Positions 16,319 to 26,032 of a DNA stretch of 57,962 nucleotides are shown here, piece by piece (position 1 is the first letter of the stretch; every line of letters begins with the position of its first letter). Location: positions 1-57,962 of the forward strand of contig NZ_CANLZC010000026.1 of the NCBI RefSeq assembly GCF_947495455.1. The letters run 5' to 3'. A program made the position numbers and the translations under genes. The notes below the pieces were generated by a model, which did not search any database, was not told the DNA's origin, and saw nothing but the letters and a program-made list of their open reading frames with translations. The DNA is from an uncultured Shewanella sp. (GTDB taxonomy: Bacteria > Pseudomonadota > Gammaproteobacteria > Enterobacterales > Shewanellaceae).

Positions 16319-16889
16319 CCCCCTTAAAATAATACTATTAACCCATGAAAGAGAAGTTGATCGCCCATCCAATACCGGCGCCATTGCCTTAGAATATTAT
16401 CCTGAGTACTGCCAACGCATTATTTGGTCTAGAGTTGCTCCCGATCCTCAAGTCGTTGATTTGTTAAATCAGGGACAAGGGGCGCTACTGTTTCCTGATG
16501 ATCAGGAAACAATGCAACTAGACCTGAATGTGGGTAAGCAATTTGAGTCGCTTAATCATCAGCCTAGGGGCGGGGTGATTGAAGGGGATGAAATGAGTCA
16601 GTTTAATGTGCCTAATGTGGTTGTGATTTTGGATGCCACTTGGCAAGAAGCGAGAAAAATGTGCCGGCGCAGTGATTATTTAAAACAAGCGATGAAATAT
16701 ACATTACCTGAAACATTGATTGCTAAGCAGCGATCACAATTTAGATTACGACGTAACCAAGTCGAAGGGGGGTTCTGTACTATTGAATGTATTCAGTTTT
16801 TGTTTCACCTCAAAGGCATGCATACAGAAGCGGCTGTGTTAGAAAGTGCGTTTAAAAATTTTAATCAAAATGACGGTAAAATAACCTGA
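16311..16889 (+). CDS. DTW-domain protein (short paralogue)
   Basis: A 192-residue SPOUT-related DTW-domain protein. The family motif appears as DATWQEARKM, with the N-terminal LLTHEREVDRPSNTGAI and C-terminal FRLRRN..GGFCTIE that mark the fold. DTW proteins such as TapT and DTWD1/2 add the 3-amino-3-carboxypropyl group from SAM to tRNA uridines. This member lacks the N-terminal zinc-type cysteine cluster seen in TapT, which is encoded separately at 18638. Its target is unknown. The start at ATG 16311 follows family length; TTG 16299 is an alternative. Confidence 0.85.
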   Translation: MTSPLKIILLTHEREVDRPSNTGAIALEYYPEYCQRIIWSRVAPDPQVVDLLNQGQGALLFPDDQETMQLDLNVGKQFESLNHQPRGGVIEGDEMSQFNVPNVVVILDATWQEARKMCRRSDYLKQAMKYTLPETLIAKQRSQFRLRRNQVEGGFCTIECIQFLFHLKGMHTEAAVLESAFKNFNQNDGKIT

Positions 16890-17177
16890 CACACGTTTTA
16901 CAAGGCCGATAAAGAAAATAACACTTGCTCAGAGGCGCGTAAATAGGTAATTTCTATGGCTTCATGTTTTGAGAATTTTATATGTCAAATCCTCTTTATT
17001 GGAAGAAGGTGCAAAATTAAGCAAGGTTGAAGGAGATACCCGTTTTTTCTCATAACGTTACCTTATTAGAGTGGGCTAAGTAGGCCGTTTCTGAACCATT
17101 AATGAACGATTTCATTTTATTGATGATTATCCCATGCCTATGGCTGACTCAAGTTTAATGATTAAAGGAGATAGACC

Positions 17178-18491
17178 TTGCTGAAAAAGCTAGGTGGAAT
17201 ACCGATCCAACCAGAAGCATTAAGCTGGTTATTAACACCCTGTGCTTTAAAAGAAAGTTTATTAGAGCGTATTGCTAATGCAGTACATTCAATTTACATT
17301 GCTGCACTTTATTTAGAAGATGATGAAGCGGGAGGAGAGATCCTGTCGGCATTAATGGCAGCAAAGGCACGTAACCCTCAACTTGACATTAAAGTTTTAG
17401 TTGATTTCCATCGTGCCCGTCGTGGTCTTATCGGCCAAAAGGGTGATAGCGGTAATTATTTGATGTATCGCAAAGTGATGCAAGAAGCTGAGCATGGCAT
17501 CGACATTTTAGGGGTACCTGTTAAATCCCGAGAGTTCATGGGCGTATTACATCTCAAAGGATTCATTATTGATGATACTGTCATATTCAGTGGTGCAAGT
17601 ATTAATAATATTTATTTGCATCAACATGATAAGTATCGATTTGACCGTTATCATCAAATTGAGTCACAAGCACTAGCTGACAGTATGCGGAACATGATCC
17701 AAGTGTATTTGGTTAATGATGAAGCGGTCAATTCGCTTTCTGATTGCAAAGATACAGAACGCTTACCGATAAAAAGTGAGATCACAAGCTTAAAACAAAG
17801 GTTGAGTAAAGCCAGTTACCAATTTGATAAAGTGACAAGCGGTAACCGAGTGACACCCATTGTAGGCTTAGGCCGCAAGAAAAATCAGCTAAATAAGACA
17901 GTGATCGCCTTAATTGAAGAATCGGAGGAGACGCTGTTTATTTGCACGCCGTATTTTAACCCTCCCTATATTCTATCGCGAGCCTTGTCGAAGCATTTAC
18001 GTAAAGGCAAAAAAATTGATATTGTGGTGGGTGATAAAACCGCAAATGATTTTTATATTCCACCAGAAGAAACGTTTTCGACCATTGGTGCCTTACCTTA
18101 TATGTATGAGCAGTCCCTTCGTAAATTTGCTAAGAGACAGCAATGGGCTATTGAAAAGGGCTTACTGAACATTCATTTATGGCGGCATGATAGAAACAGT
18201 TTTCATTTGAAGGGGATCAGTGCCGATGGAAAACGGCATTTAATTACAGGGAGTAATTTAAACCCAAGAGCTTTTGCGTTGGATCTTGAAAATGGCTTGT
18301 TATTGCAAGATGAAATAGGGGCGTGGACTGCACAGTTTGAACAAGAGCAAAAGCATATTTTGGAGCATACTGAGCGGCTTTATCATTACAGTCAGATCCA
18401 AACATTACAGCATTATCCACCTTCGGTGAAAAAAATAATGAAGAGAATAAAACGACTAAAAGCAGACTTTTTATTGAGACGCATTTTATAG
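17178..18491 (+). CDS. pssA: CDP-diacylglycerol--serine O-phosphatidyltransferase, TTG start
   Basis: A 437-residue phospholipase-D-superfamily enzyme making phosphatidylserine, the precursor of phosphatidylethanolamine, at the inner face of the membrane. Two HKD-type motifs are visible: HLKGFIIDD near residue 133 and HLKGISADGKRHLITGSNLN near 345. A TTG start at 17178 is supported by AAAGGAG at 17164-17170 with seven-base spacing and by the family's N-terminal sequence. E. coli has the same linkage of pssA with tapT (yfiP). A terminator follows at 18532. Confidence 0.95.
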   Translation: MLKKLGGIPIQPEALSWLLTPCALKESLLERIANAVHSIYIAALYLEDDEAGGEILSALMAAKARNPQLDIKVLVDFHRARRGLIGQKGDSGNYLMYRKVMQEAEHGIDILGVPVKSREFMGVLHLKGFIIDDTVIFSGASINNIYLHQHDKYRFDRYHQIESQALADSMRNMIQVYLVNDEAVNSLSDCKDTERLPIKSEITSLKQRLSKASYQFDKVTSGNRVTPIVGLGRKKNQLNKTVIALIEESEETLFICTPYFNPPYILSRALSKHLRKGKKIDIVVGDKTANDFYIPPEETFSTIGALPYMYEQSLRKFAKRQQWAIEKGLLNIHLWRHDRNSFHLKGISADGKRHLITGSNLNPRAFALDLENGLLLQDEIGAWTAQFEQEQKHILEHTERLYHYSQIQTLQHYPPSVKKIMKRIKRLKADFLLRRIL

Positions 18492-18531
18492 TATTGTTTA
18501 TATTCTGATGTCTGTTTGACTGAGTAGTCAT

Positions 18532-18557
18532 AAAGCCGACTTTATTGAGTCGGCTTT
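18532..18557 (+). terminator. Terminator of pssA
   Basis: AAAGCCGACT-TTATTG-AGTCGGCTTT is a perfect 10-bp stem followed by an AT-rich tail. Confidence 0.92.
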
Positions 18558-18637
18558 TAATTTTTAAATTAAAATATTTTCAATAAGTTGGTGCCAAAAC
18601 ATCAAAATGTTGGAGATCATTTGCATAAGCGATAAAG

Positions 18638-19423
18638 ATGTTTCAACCATTACATGCTGTACATCGGCTTTATCAATATCGAAAAGCCATCTCAACAAAA
18701 GCGTATAACGCAAGAGGCAAGAATGTTGTGCGTTGTCCGCAATGCTTACTTGCCGAGAGTCTGTGTACTTGCGCTGTGAGAAAACCTTTAGCGACGCAGA
18801 CACAATTTTTATTGATCATGTATGATGATGAAGTGTTGAAACCCAGTAACAGTGGTCGGCTCATTGCTGATTTGATCCCTAACACTCATGCCTATATTTG
18901 GTCAAGAATACAAGCCAATCGAGCCATGCTTGCCTTGTTAAAGGATCCTAATTATCAGGCTTATGTTATTTTTCCAAGTCAATATGCGATGAAAAATCAG
19001 CCTGTTATTAATTCGTTATCAGACTCGGTGTCTTTACTGGAAAATAAAACGGGATTGCAAAAACAAAAAAAAACCTTATTTGTTATGCTTGACGGTAGCT
19101 GGCGAGAAGCCATTAAAATGTTTCGAAATAGTCCATATTTGCATCATTTGCCGTTATTATCATTTAGTGCAGAGCATACGGCTCACTATGCTTTGCGTAA
19201 AGGCAGTCGTGATTTTCAATTAGGGACAGCTGAGGTCGCTGCACTGGCTCTAGCGGTGAATGGAGAGCATGACAATGCCAATGCGTTGACAGCTTGGTTT
19301 GATTTATTTGTGAGTTCATCCCTTTATGGACGAAGTCAACAGTCTTCGCAAACATTAGTGCCTTTGTCCATTAAACGTGATGCTTTTGAACAGGCTTATC
19401 AACTTGCGGTAAAGTCAAAATAG
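18638..19423 (+). CDS. tapT: tRNA-uridine aminocarboxypropyltransferase (DTW protein)
   Basis: A 261-residue enzyme that adds acp to U47 of tRNA using SAM. The Cys cluster CPQCLLAESLCTC (residues 33-45) and the segment MYDDEVLKPSNSGRLIADLIP match E. coli TapT. The DTW signature here reads DGSWREAIKMFR, with Ser in place of Thr. Length is slightly above TapT (232), with extra sequence before the signature and at the end. The start has no strong ribosome-binding site. It follows pssA after a terminator, so it likely has its own promoter. Confidence 0.9.
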   Translation: MFQPLHAVHRLYQYRKAISTKAYNARGKNVVRCPQCLLAESLCTCAVRKPLATQTQFLLIMYDDEVLKPSNSGRLIADLIPNTHAYIWSRIQANRAMLALLKDPNYQAYVIFPSQYAMKNQPVINSLSDSVSLLENKTGLQKQKKTLFVMLDGSWREAIKMFRNSPYLHHLPLLSFSAEHTAHYALRKGSRDFQLGTAEVAALALAVNGEHDNANALTAWFDLFVSSSLYGRSQQSSQTLVPLSIKRDAFEQAYQLAVKSK

Positions 19424-19755
19424 CGGTTTTGATTTTATATGAAATTTCAAAAGCGTTTCATGCCAGACAAACCCTGTATTTTTACGTATTCTTGTATCTT
19501 TAAGTATCGCGGGGATACGAACAATATTTTGCTTTTATCGGTTATTTTGCGTTTCTTTTACGAATAAATCGATAAAGATATCAATGACAGTCTACACTTT
19601 ATTCAAGTCAATACACAATCCATGATTAGGAAACGAGAGGAAGTGTGTAGCGCACCTTTTTATCAGTAACGAATTTCTGCCGTTAAAAAATTCAAGCCGT
19701 ATTACTCGATGTGTCGTTTTAATATTTGTTCATTGATATTGGCAGGAAGCGTTAA
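19424..19755. other. Intergenic region ahead of the RND operon
   Basis: No ORF, RNA gene or recognised operator is seen in these 332 bases. AGGA at 19744-19747 is the ribosome-binding site for the adaptor gene. Several stretches such as GTATC...GATAC could pair weakly. Confidence 0.4.
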
Positions 19756-21000
19756 ATGGCATTTATTTTACCCAAGATAGCGATCCATCCTTCTTTTTTT
19801 ATACAAAAAAGGAGCCTGCAACTTATTGCGTTCTTTTTCTTGATGATTATTCTGACAGCTTGTCATAAAAAAGAGCCTGCTTTTCAAGCCAAAGAAGTGG
19901 TGGTGGCCAATGTGGTTGAATCAACCGTGCCAATTTATGGTTACTATGTGGGGGTCACTGAAGCCTCCTTGAATGTAGAAGTCCGTGCTCGTATTGATGG
20001 ATTTGTGGAAAAAAGAGCATTTGTAGAGGGCAGCGCAGTCAAAAAAGGGGATCTATTATATCAGATAGATAGCAAACCTTATACCGCGAAAGTCAATCAA
20101 GCGAAGGCGCAAGTTTCGTCACAACAAGCGGTTGTTGACAAAGCACGGCGAGATGTAGAGCGACTTCAACCTTTATACGATCAAGATGCGGCCAGTCAGT
20201 TAGATTTAGATACCGCCGTATCGAGTCTTTCTCAAGCTCAATCGAAACTTGCGGCCAGTCAGGCTGCATTGGAGTCCGCTGAGCTTGAATTGAGTTATAC
20301 AAAAATTACCGCGACCATCGACGGACTCGTGAGTCAGACTCAAGTGGATGTGGGGGCATTGGTAGGCAGTAAAGGGCAATCCTTATTGACTAAAGTGCAG
20401 AAAGTGAATCCGATTTATGTCATGTTTAATATGTCTGCGTTGGATTATTTAAATGCGCGTAGGCGAATGGTAAGTCGATCCGAAGAAAAAGCCGCTGAAA
20501 ATGAAGGAAAAGTATTTACTGGTTTTGTTCGAGTCACTTTACCCGATTACAGCGAATATGCCTACCCTGGAAAAGTGAGTTTTACCGAGCCATCCGTTAA
20601 TCCTGAAACGGGAACCTTTGAGGTGAGAGCCGTATTACCTAATCCAGATAAAGAACTTTTACCTGGTCAGTATACTAATGTGCGGATTAAGTTAAGTGAA
20701 CTTAACAATGCCATTGTTATTCCTCAAAAAGCTACTCAGGTGGATCAAGGAGGGGTTTATGTGATGGTGGTCTTACCTAATAACCGTGTTGAGCGTCGCT
20801 TTATCGTGATTGAACATCAGGGCAAAGAAGGCATGATACTGAAGAGCGGGTTAAAAGCGGGAGAGAGGGTGATCGTGGAAGGAATACATAGAGTTAATCA
20901 TGGTGATTTAACCAAGCCTATAACAGAAGAAGAATATTTGAAGCTCGAAAGTACTAAACAAAAGCCTATTCAGCCTGAACCTGCTGTTTCGGGGCATTAA
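19756..21000 (+). CDS. RND efflux pump periplasmic adaptor lipoprotein
   Basis: A 414-residue membrane-fusion protein. The lipobox LTAC places the lipidated Cys at residue 36 after a hydrophobic signal. Then come barrel-sandwich halves (VEVRARIDGFVEKRAFVEGSAVKKGDLLYQID and YTKITATIDGLVSQTQVDVGALV) flanking an alpha-helical hairpin (about 105-180), then beta-barrel and membrane-proximal domains. It links the inner-membrane pump to the outer-membrane channel. Two bases separate its stop from the permease start, so the two are co-translated. No regulator gene is adjacent. Confidence 0.93.
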   Translation: MAFILPKIAIHPSFFIQKRSLQLIAFFFLMIILTACHKKEPAFQAKEVVVANVVESTVPIYGYYVGVTEASLNVEVRARIDGFVEKRAFVEGSAVKKGDLLYQIDSKPYTAKVNQAKAQVSSQQAVVDKARRDVERLQPLYDQDAASQLDLDTAVSSLSQAQSKLAASQAALESAELELSYTKITATIDGLVSQTQVDVGALVGSKGQSLLTKVQKVNPIYVMFNMSALDYLNARRRMVSRSEEKAAENEGKVFTGFVRVTLPDYSEYAYPGKVSFTEPSVNPETGTFEVRAVLPNPDKELLPGQYTNVRIKLSELNNAIVIPQKATQVDQGGVYVMVVLPNNRVERRFIVIEHQGKEGMILKSGLKAGERVIVEGIHRVNHGDLTKPITEEEYLKLESTKQKPIQPEPAVSGH

Positions 21001-21002
21001 TT

Positions 21003-24000
21003 ATGGCGCAGTTTTTTGTTAATCGCCCTGTTTTTGCCAGTGTTATTTCCATCGTCATTGTATTGCTTGGCGTGGTCGCCATGTTTTTATTGCCCATAGA
21101 TCAATATCCTTATATTACTCCTCCTCAGGTACAAATTTCAGCTTCTTATCCAGGCGCAACGTCAAATACCGCGGCGGATTCTGTGGCAACACCGATAGAA
21201 GAAGAAATCAATGGTGTGCCAAATATGATTTATATGGAGTCTAAGAGTACAAACTCGGGTAATGTGGTGATCAGTATTACCTTTGATGTGGGAACCAATC
21301 CTGACTTAGCGGCGGTAGATGTACAAAATGCGACGCAGCAAGCGATGATGAATTTGCCTATCGAAGTTCAAAACGAAGGCATCTCTGTTTCTAAAGAAGC
21401 GCCCATTCAATTATTAAAATTGGCATTAACGTCAAAAGATCCACGTTATGACGAAATTTATTTGAGTAATTATACCAGTATTAATATTGAATCGGCACTT
21501 AGACGTATTCCGGGAGTAGGAGGTACACGTAATACAGGATCTCGCAGTTATTCTATGCGTATTTGGTTGCGGCCAGATCAAATGGCAGGATATAAGTTAA
21601 CCACTAATGACGTGATTAATGCTATTGAAGCGCAAAATAAAGAGTCGCCTGCAGGGACAATTGGCACTCAACCTAACTCTGATGCTGTTAGTGTGACTTT
21701 GCCTATAACGGCACCAGGAAGGCTTAGCAGTGTATATGAATTTAATGAAATTGTGGTACGTGCAGCAGCGGATGGTTCTCTTATTCGATTAAGGGATATT
21801 GCGCGAGTTGAATTAGGATCAGCGGCATATACGTTACAATCTGCGTTAAATGGTAATAGTGCAACGATTTTGCAAGTGTATATGTTACCGGGTGCTAATG
21901 CCCTTAACGTGACGAAATTAATTAAGCAAGAGATGATTGATTTATCCTCAAAGTTTCCACAAGGTGTGGATTGGGAAATATTTTATGATATGTCTATTTT
22001 TGTTGAGGAGTCGATAAAAGAAGTTGTATTGACGCTCATTGAATCATTAATTTTAGTCGTTTTTGTGGTGTTTATTTTTTTACAAAACTTTCGAGCGACA
22101 GTGATCCCAGCTATTGCGGTACCTGTATCCTTAATTGGCACATTGGCTGCATTATTGGCATTTGGTTTTACGTTAAATACCGTGAGCTTATTGGCATTAG
22201 TATTAGCGATAGGTATTGTGGTAGATGATGCGATTGTGGTGGTTGAAAATGTAGAACGTTTGATTAATGAAGAAGGGATGAAGCCTATTCCTGCTACACG
22301 TCGAGCGATGAAAGAGCTTTCGGGGGCGCTGGTTGCGACGAGTCTAGTATTGTGTGCTGTGTTTGTTCCAGTGTCTTTTTTACCGGGGATCACTGGGATC
22401 ATGTATCGTGAATTTGCGATTTCCATTACCGTGTCTGTGTTGATTTCAACATTAGTTGCCTTAACCTTAAGTCCTGCTTTATGTGCAATGTTGTTAACCC
22501 CCACTCCAGTTGCTCATAAGGGATTCTTTCATTGGATGAATAAGAAGCTCGACTTGTATTCTAGGCGTTATGTATTAGGTGTTATTCTGGCAAAGCAGCA
22601 TGCAAAGCGAAGCTATATTCTGTTTGGGATGATCATTGTTTTGGTTTACTTACTGATGACACATATTCCGAGTAGTTTCATGCCTGATGAAGATCAGGGG
22701 CAATTTTTTATCGATATTACCTTACCCAATGGTTCAACGGTGAATCGCACTCAAGCTGTACTTGAAAAAGCGGAAAAATACATTTTAGCCCATAAGGCAG
22801 TTGCTTATTGTTTTTCGCTGGCAGGAGAGAGTCAAAGTTTGGGATACAATCAAGCCAATGGTGAATTGGAAGTGATTTTAAAGCCTTGGGATCAACGTAA
22901 GCAAGATGGCGATACCGTTCAAAAAGTCATGAAGGAGTTAAGAGGAGAATTAGAGCATATATTAGAGGCAGAGTTTAACGCTTACCTTCCGCCAGCTGTG
23001 CCCGGTCTTGGTAATGGTGCTGGCGTTGAATTTGAATTGCAAGACAGCTCAGGAGCAAATTTCGATGGCTTATTAGTATCGGCAAATGAGTTTGTACAGA
23101 GGTTGAATGCGCGGCCAGAGGTAGCCAATGCGACCTTGGCATTGCAAGATGCCATTCCTCAATTAGCCTTGACTGTAGATAAAACCAAAGCCTTAGCATT
23201 GGGTGTAGAGCTTGCCGACATTAATAGTACCATTAAGACATTTACTGACTCGACCACAGTAAATGATTTTAATTTATTTGGTCGAGTTTACCGTGTGAGG
23301 TTGCAAGCTGAAGGTCAATATAGACGCTATCCAAATCAAATTGAAAATTACTATGTTCGTTCAAATACGGGGGCTATGGTGCCCATTAGTGTATTAGCGA
23401 AATATGATTATGCAGTTGGACCTGCTGCGGTATCACATTATAACTTATTTTCCAGTGCAGCCATTAGTGTGAGCCCAGCGGCGGGTTATGCAACGGGTGA
23501 TGTTATTGCCGTGATTGAAGATTTGGCAGAAACAATATTACCCAATGAATTTAAATATGAGTGGACAGGGCTGACCTATCAAGAGGTCAAAGCTTCAGGG
23601 CAAACAGCCATTGCTATTGGTCTTGCTGTTGTGTTTGTATTTTTGTTTTTGGCTGCATTATATGAAAGTTGGACGACACCGATTGCGGTATTGCTTATTA
23701 CGCCTATTGCCATGTTTGGTGCGTCGTTAGGCACATGGATGAGTGGTATGGACAGTAATTTGTTTTTTCAAATTGCCTTTATTGCACTCATTGGCATGGC
23801 GGCAAAAAATTCCATTTTGATTGTCGAGTTTGCTGTGCAGCAAAATAAGCAGGGACATAATTTATTGAACTCAGCGGTAAGGGCAGCCCAGATGCGTTTT
23901 CGTCCGATTTTGATGACCTCTTTTGCGTTTATATTGGGAGTATTACCTTTAGTGATCTCAAGTGGACCAGGAGCGGTCAGTCGCCAATCTATTTCCATTC

Positions 24001-24113
24001 CGATTTTTTATGGCATGATTTTAGCGACGACAGTAGGGATCACTTTTGTGCCGTTATTTTTTGTGACAGTAAAGAGTTGGGTGAAGCAGCTGCCTATCAA
24101 TGTCAATAAATAA
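21003..24113 (+). CDS. RND (HAE1 family) inner-membrane efflux permease
   Basis: A 1036-residue proton-driven drug/solute exporter of the AcrB type. TM1 starts directly (FFVNRPVFASVISIVIVLLG), two large periplasmic loops follow, and TM4 contains LALVLAIGIVVDDAIVVVENVER with the adjacent Asp pair of the proton relay; the second half repeats this with IALIGMAAKNSILIVEFA. Length is typical (AcrB 1049). It works as a trimer with the adaptor upstream and the outer-membrane channel downstream. Substrates cannot be predicted from the sequence. Confidence 0.96.
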   Translation: MAQFFVNRPVFASVISIVIVLLGVVAMFLLPIDQYPYITPPQVQISASYPGATSNTAADSVATPIEEEINGVPNMIYMESKSTNSGNVVISITFDVGTNPDLAAVDVQNATQQAMMNLPIEVQNEGISVSKEAPIQLLKLALTSKDPRYDEIYLSNYTSINIESALRRIPGVGGTRNTGSRSYSMRIWLRPDQMAGYKLTTNDVINAIEAQNKESPAGTIGTQPNSDAVSVTLPITAPGRLSSVYEFNEIVVRAAADGSLIRLRDIARVELGSAAYTLQSALNGNSATILQVYMLPGANALNVTKLIKQEMIDLSSKFPQGVDWEIFYDMSIFVEESIKEVVLTLIESLILVVFVVFIFLQNFRATVIPAIAVPVSLIGTLAALLAFGFTLNTVSLLALVLAIGIVVDDAIVVVENVERLINEEGMKPIPATRRAMKELSGALVATSLVLCAVFVPVSFLPGITGIMYREFAISITVSVLISTLVALTLSPALCAMLLTPTPVAHKGFFHWMNKKLDLYSRRYVLGVILAKQHAKRSYILFGMIIVLVYLLMTHIPSSFMPDEDQGQFFIDITLPNGSTVNRTQAVLEKAEKYILAHKAVAYCFSLAGESQSLGYNQANGELEVILKPWDQRKQDGDTVQKVMKELRGELEHILEAEFNAYLPPAVPGLGNGAGVEFELQDSSGANFDGLLVSANEFVQRLNARPEVANATLALQDAIPQLALTVDKTKALALGVELADINSTIKTFTDSTTVNDFNLFGRVYRVRLQAEGQYRRYPNQIENYYVRSNTGAMVPISVLAKYDYAVGPAAVSHYNLFSSAAISVSPAAGYATGDVIAVIEDLAETILPNEFKYEWTGLTYQEVKASGQTAIAIGLAVVFVFLFLAALYESWTTPIAVLLITPIAMFGASLGTWMSGMDSNLFFQIAFIALIGMAAKNSILIVEFAVQQNKQGHNLLNSAVRAAQMRFRPILMTSFAFILGVLPLVISSGPGAVSRQSISIPIFYGMILATTVGITFVPLFFVTVKSWVKQLPINVNK

Positions 24114-24232
24114 TCAAGTGAGGTGCTACACTTTTTAAAAAGAGGATGCTTGTTACTATGGGGCGGGGATATTGCCAAGTATCATGGAAAATGGATAGTC
24201 AGGAAGCTAAAGGGTATGCAAGGAGGTGTAAT

Positions 24233-25891
24233 GTGTTGGAGCGATCTAATTTGAAAAGTATTTTCAAATATAGAATCTTTCTATTGACAGTCTTGTTCTT
24301 TTTTGGACTGAGTGCGTGTGTCGTTGGCCCTGATTATGTTCGTCCTGAGCTAAGCCTTGCTCCTAATTATTTAAATGCCGATACCCTCTTTTCGTCAAAG
24401 GAGTTTAATCACCCTCATTCAATCAATTTATTTACTGAAGCTGAGTTGCAAATGAAGAGTCTGCCGCCCTATCTTGCCAATTTCAGGTGGGAAGATTTTT
24501 ATCTTGATCCTTATTTACGTTTATTAATACAACATGCGATTGATAAAAATTTAACTGTTAAAAGTATGCAATCTCAGTTGCTTGAAGCGAGAGCAACCTT
24601 TATTTCAACCGATGCCGATCGCTATCCCACCTTTGAGATTGAGCTGTCAGTAGAGCCTGAACGGTTAAGTGGAATAACCAATTCTCCGCCATTGAATGAA
24701 AATTTGATTGATTTGTCTGGCGTATTAACTTGGGAATTGGACTTGTGGGGCGAATTTCAACGAGGTAGCGAGTCTGCGTTTGCCACCATGCTATCCGCTA
24801 AAGAATTACTGCATTATACTTACGTGAGCCTCATTGGTGATTTAGCGACAAATTATTATGAATGGCTTGATTCCCATCAAAGATACCTGATTTCTGAAAG
24901 TACCGTTGAATTACGTAAGAAGGCCTATGATTTAGCGATATTACGCCATAAAAATGGCGTAATATCGGGCTTAGAAGTGCAACAAGCAGAAGTGGAGTAT
25001 CAAACGGCGTTAGCCACATTGCCTGATCTTGCTTTAGAGAAGAAGCTACTAGAGAGTCAATTGCGTATTTTGTTGGGGGAGTTTGATTTTCCTCTCGTTC
25101 CGCCTTTAGAGTTGGACAGTGTGGTCGATACCATAGCCAATGAAGCCTTGAATGACCCAATGCATGGAAAAAAGACTGCGAGTAAGTCAAAAAATGATAA
25201 ACAGAGTATGATGAATGTTTCCAGTACGCAGTTATTGATGAATACTCAGCAATTTCCTAATTGGTTTGCGCTGGGGGTGCCTTCCCAGTTATTGAAGTTT
25301 CGCCCAGATGTTAAAGCCGCTGAACAAGCACTGATCGCCGCTAATGCTAACATTGGTCTCGCTGAATCGGCATTATTTCCCAGTTTTACCATAACGGGGA
25401 CCTATGGTTTTGAGGCCCTTTCGTTTGCTGAATTATTGACTAGAAAAGGGGTTTTTTGGTCTTTATTATCAGATATTGTGGCGCCAATCTATAACGCGGG
25501 TAGCTTAGAAGCTGATGTGGAGGTCGCTAGACAAGAAGCCATTCAAGCACAATTAACCTATCGTAATACCCTGCTAACGGCTTATTTCGAAGTGAACGAT
25601 GCGATTCAAAGCTATAAGCGTGCTGAAGCATCGATATTAGTGCAAACCACCTTAGTCGATGCGGCCGCCAAGTATACACATTTAGCACGCTTACGTTATA
25701 TTAATGGTGTGGCCAGCTCGTTGGATTTTATGGATGCTCAGCGGAATTTATTCAGTGCCCAATTGTCATTAAGTCAAATTCAGCGAGATAAGTTATTGGC
25801 TATGGTGGAATTGTATCGTTCAGTTGGGGGAGGCGCGAGTCCAAATACTGAAAGATTGTCGATGTTAGACTCTATAGGTGATAGGCCTTAA
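24233..25891 (+). CDS. Outer-membrane efflux lipoprotein (NodT/OprM type), GTG start
   Basis: About 552 residues of a TolC-like channel. A signal ending in LSAC gives a lipidated N terminus, followed by VVGPDYVRPEL, typical of NodT-family proteins. Two repeated helical segments follow, and FPSFTITGTYG lies in the second. I chose GTG 24233 because a near-perfect AAGGAGG lies at 24220-24226; the ATG at 24146 would put 29 unlikely residues before the signal peptide. An insert rich in Lys/Ser (about residues 308-335) is unusual for the family. Third gene of the RND operon. Confidence 0.9.
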   Translation: MLERSNLKSIFKYRIFLLTVLFFFGLSACVVGPDYVRPELSLAPNYLNADTLFSSKEFNHPHSINLFTEAELQMKSLPPYLANFRWEDFYLDPYLRLLIQHAIDKNLTVKSMQSQLLEARATFISTDADRYPTFEIELSVEPERLSGITNSPPLNENLIDLSGVLTWELDLWGEFQRGSESAFATMLSAKELLHYTYVSLIGDLATNYYEWLDSHQRYLISESTVELRKKAYDLAILRHKNGVISGLEVQQAEVEYQTALATLPDLALEKKLLESQLRILLGEFDFPLVPPLELDSVVDTIANEALNDPMHGKKTASKSKNDKQSMMNVSSTQLLMNTQQFPNWFALGVPSQLLKFRPDVKAAEQALIAANANIGLAESALFPSFTITGTYGFEALSFAELLTRKGVFWSLLSDIVAPIYNAGSLEADVEVARQEAIQAQLTYRNTLLTAYFEVNDAIQSYKRAEASILVQTTLVDAAAKYTHLARLRYINGVASSLDFMDAQRNLFSAQLSLSQIQRDKLLAMVELYRSVGGGASPNTERLSMLDSIGDRP

Positions 25892-25903
25892 TACCTGTTG
25901 CCT

Positions 25904-25937
25904 GTTGATAGTACCCGTTGATAGTACCCGTTGATAG
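25904..25937 (+). repeat. 2.6 tandem copies of a 13-bp unit GTTGATAGTACCC
   Basis: Units start at 25904 and 25917, with a partial at 25930, 12 bp after the outer-membrane channel gene. Short direct duplication of no evident function. Confidence 0.85.
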
Positions 25938-26032
25938 CTTTTTGATCATACACAGTGATGATAGCGAGTTCATGATGACTAACTATGCTTAATGATAGCC
26001 AAAGTAAAACGAATGGATGTAAAGGATAACAG

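Noticed and set aside
22975..23199. Reverse-strand ORF in the RND permease gene
   Set aside because: It is a shadow of a continuous, conserved forward gene.
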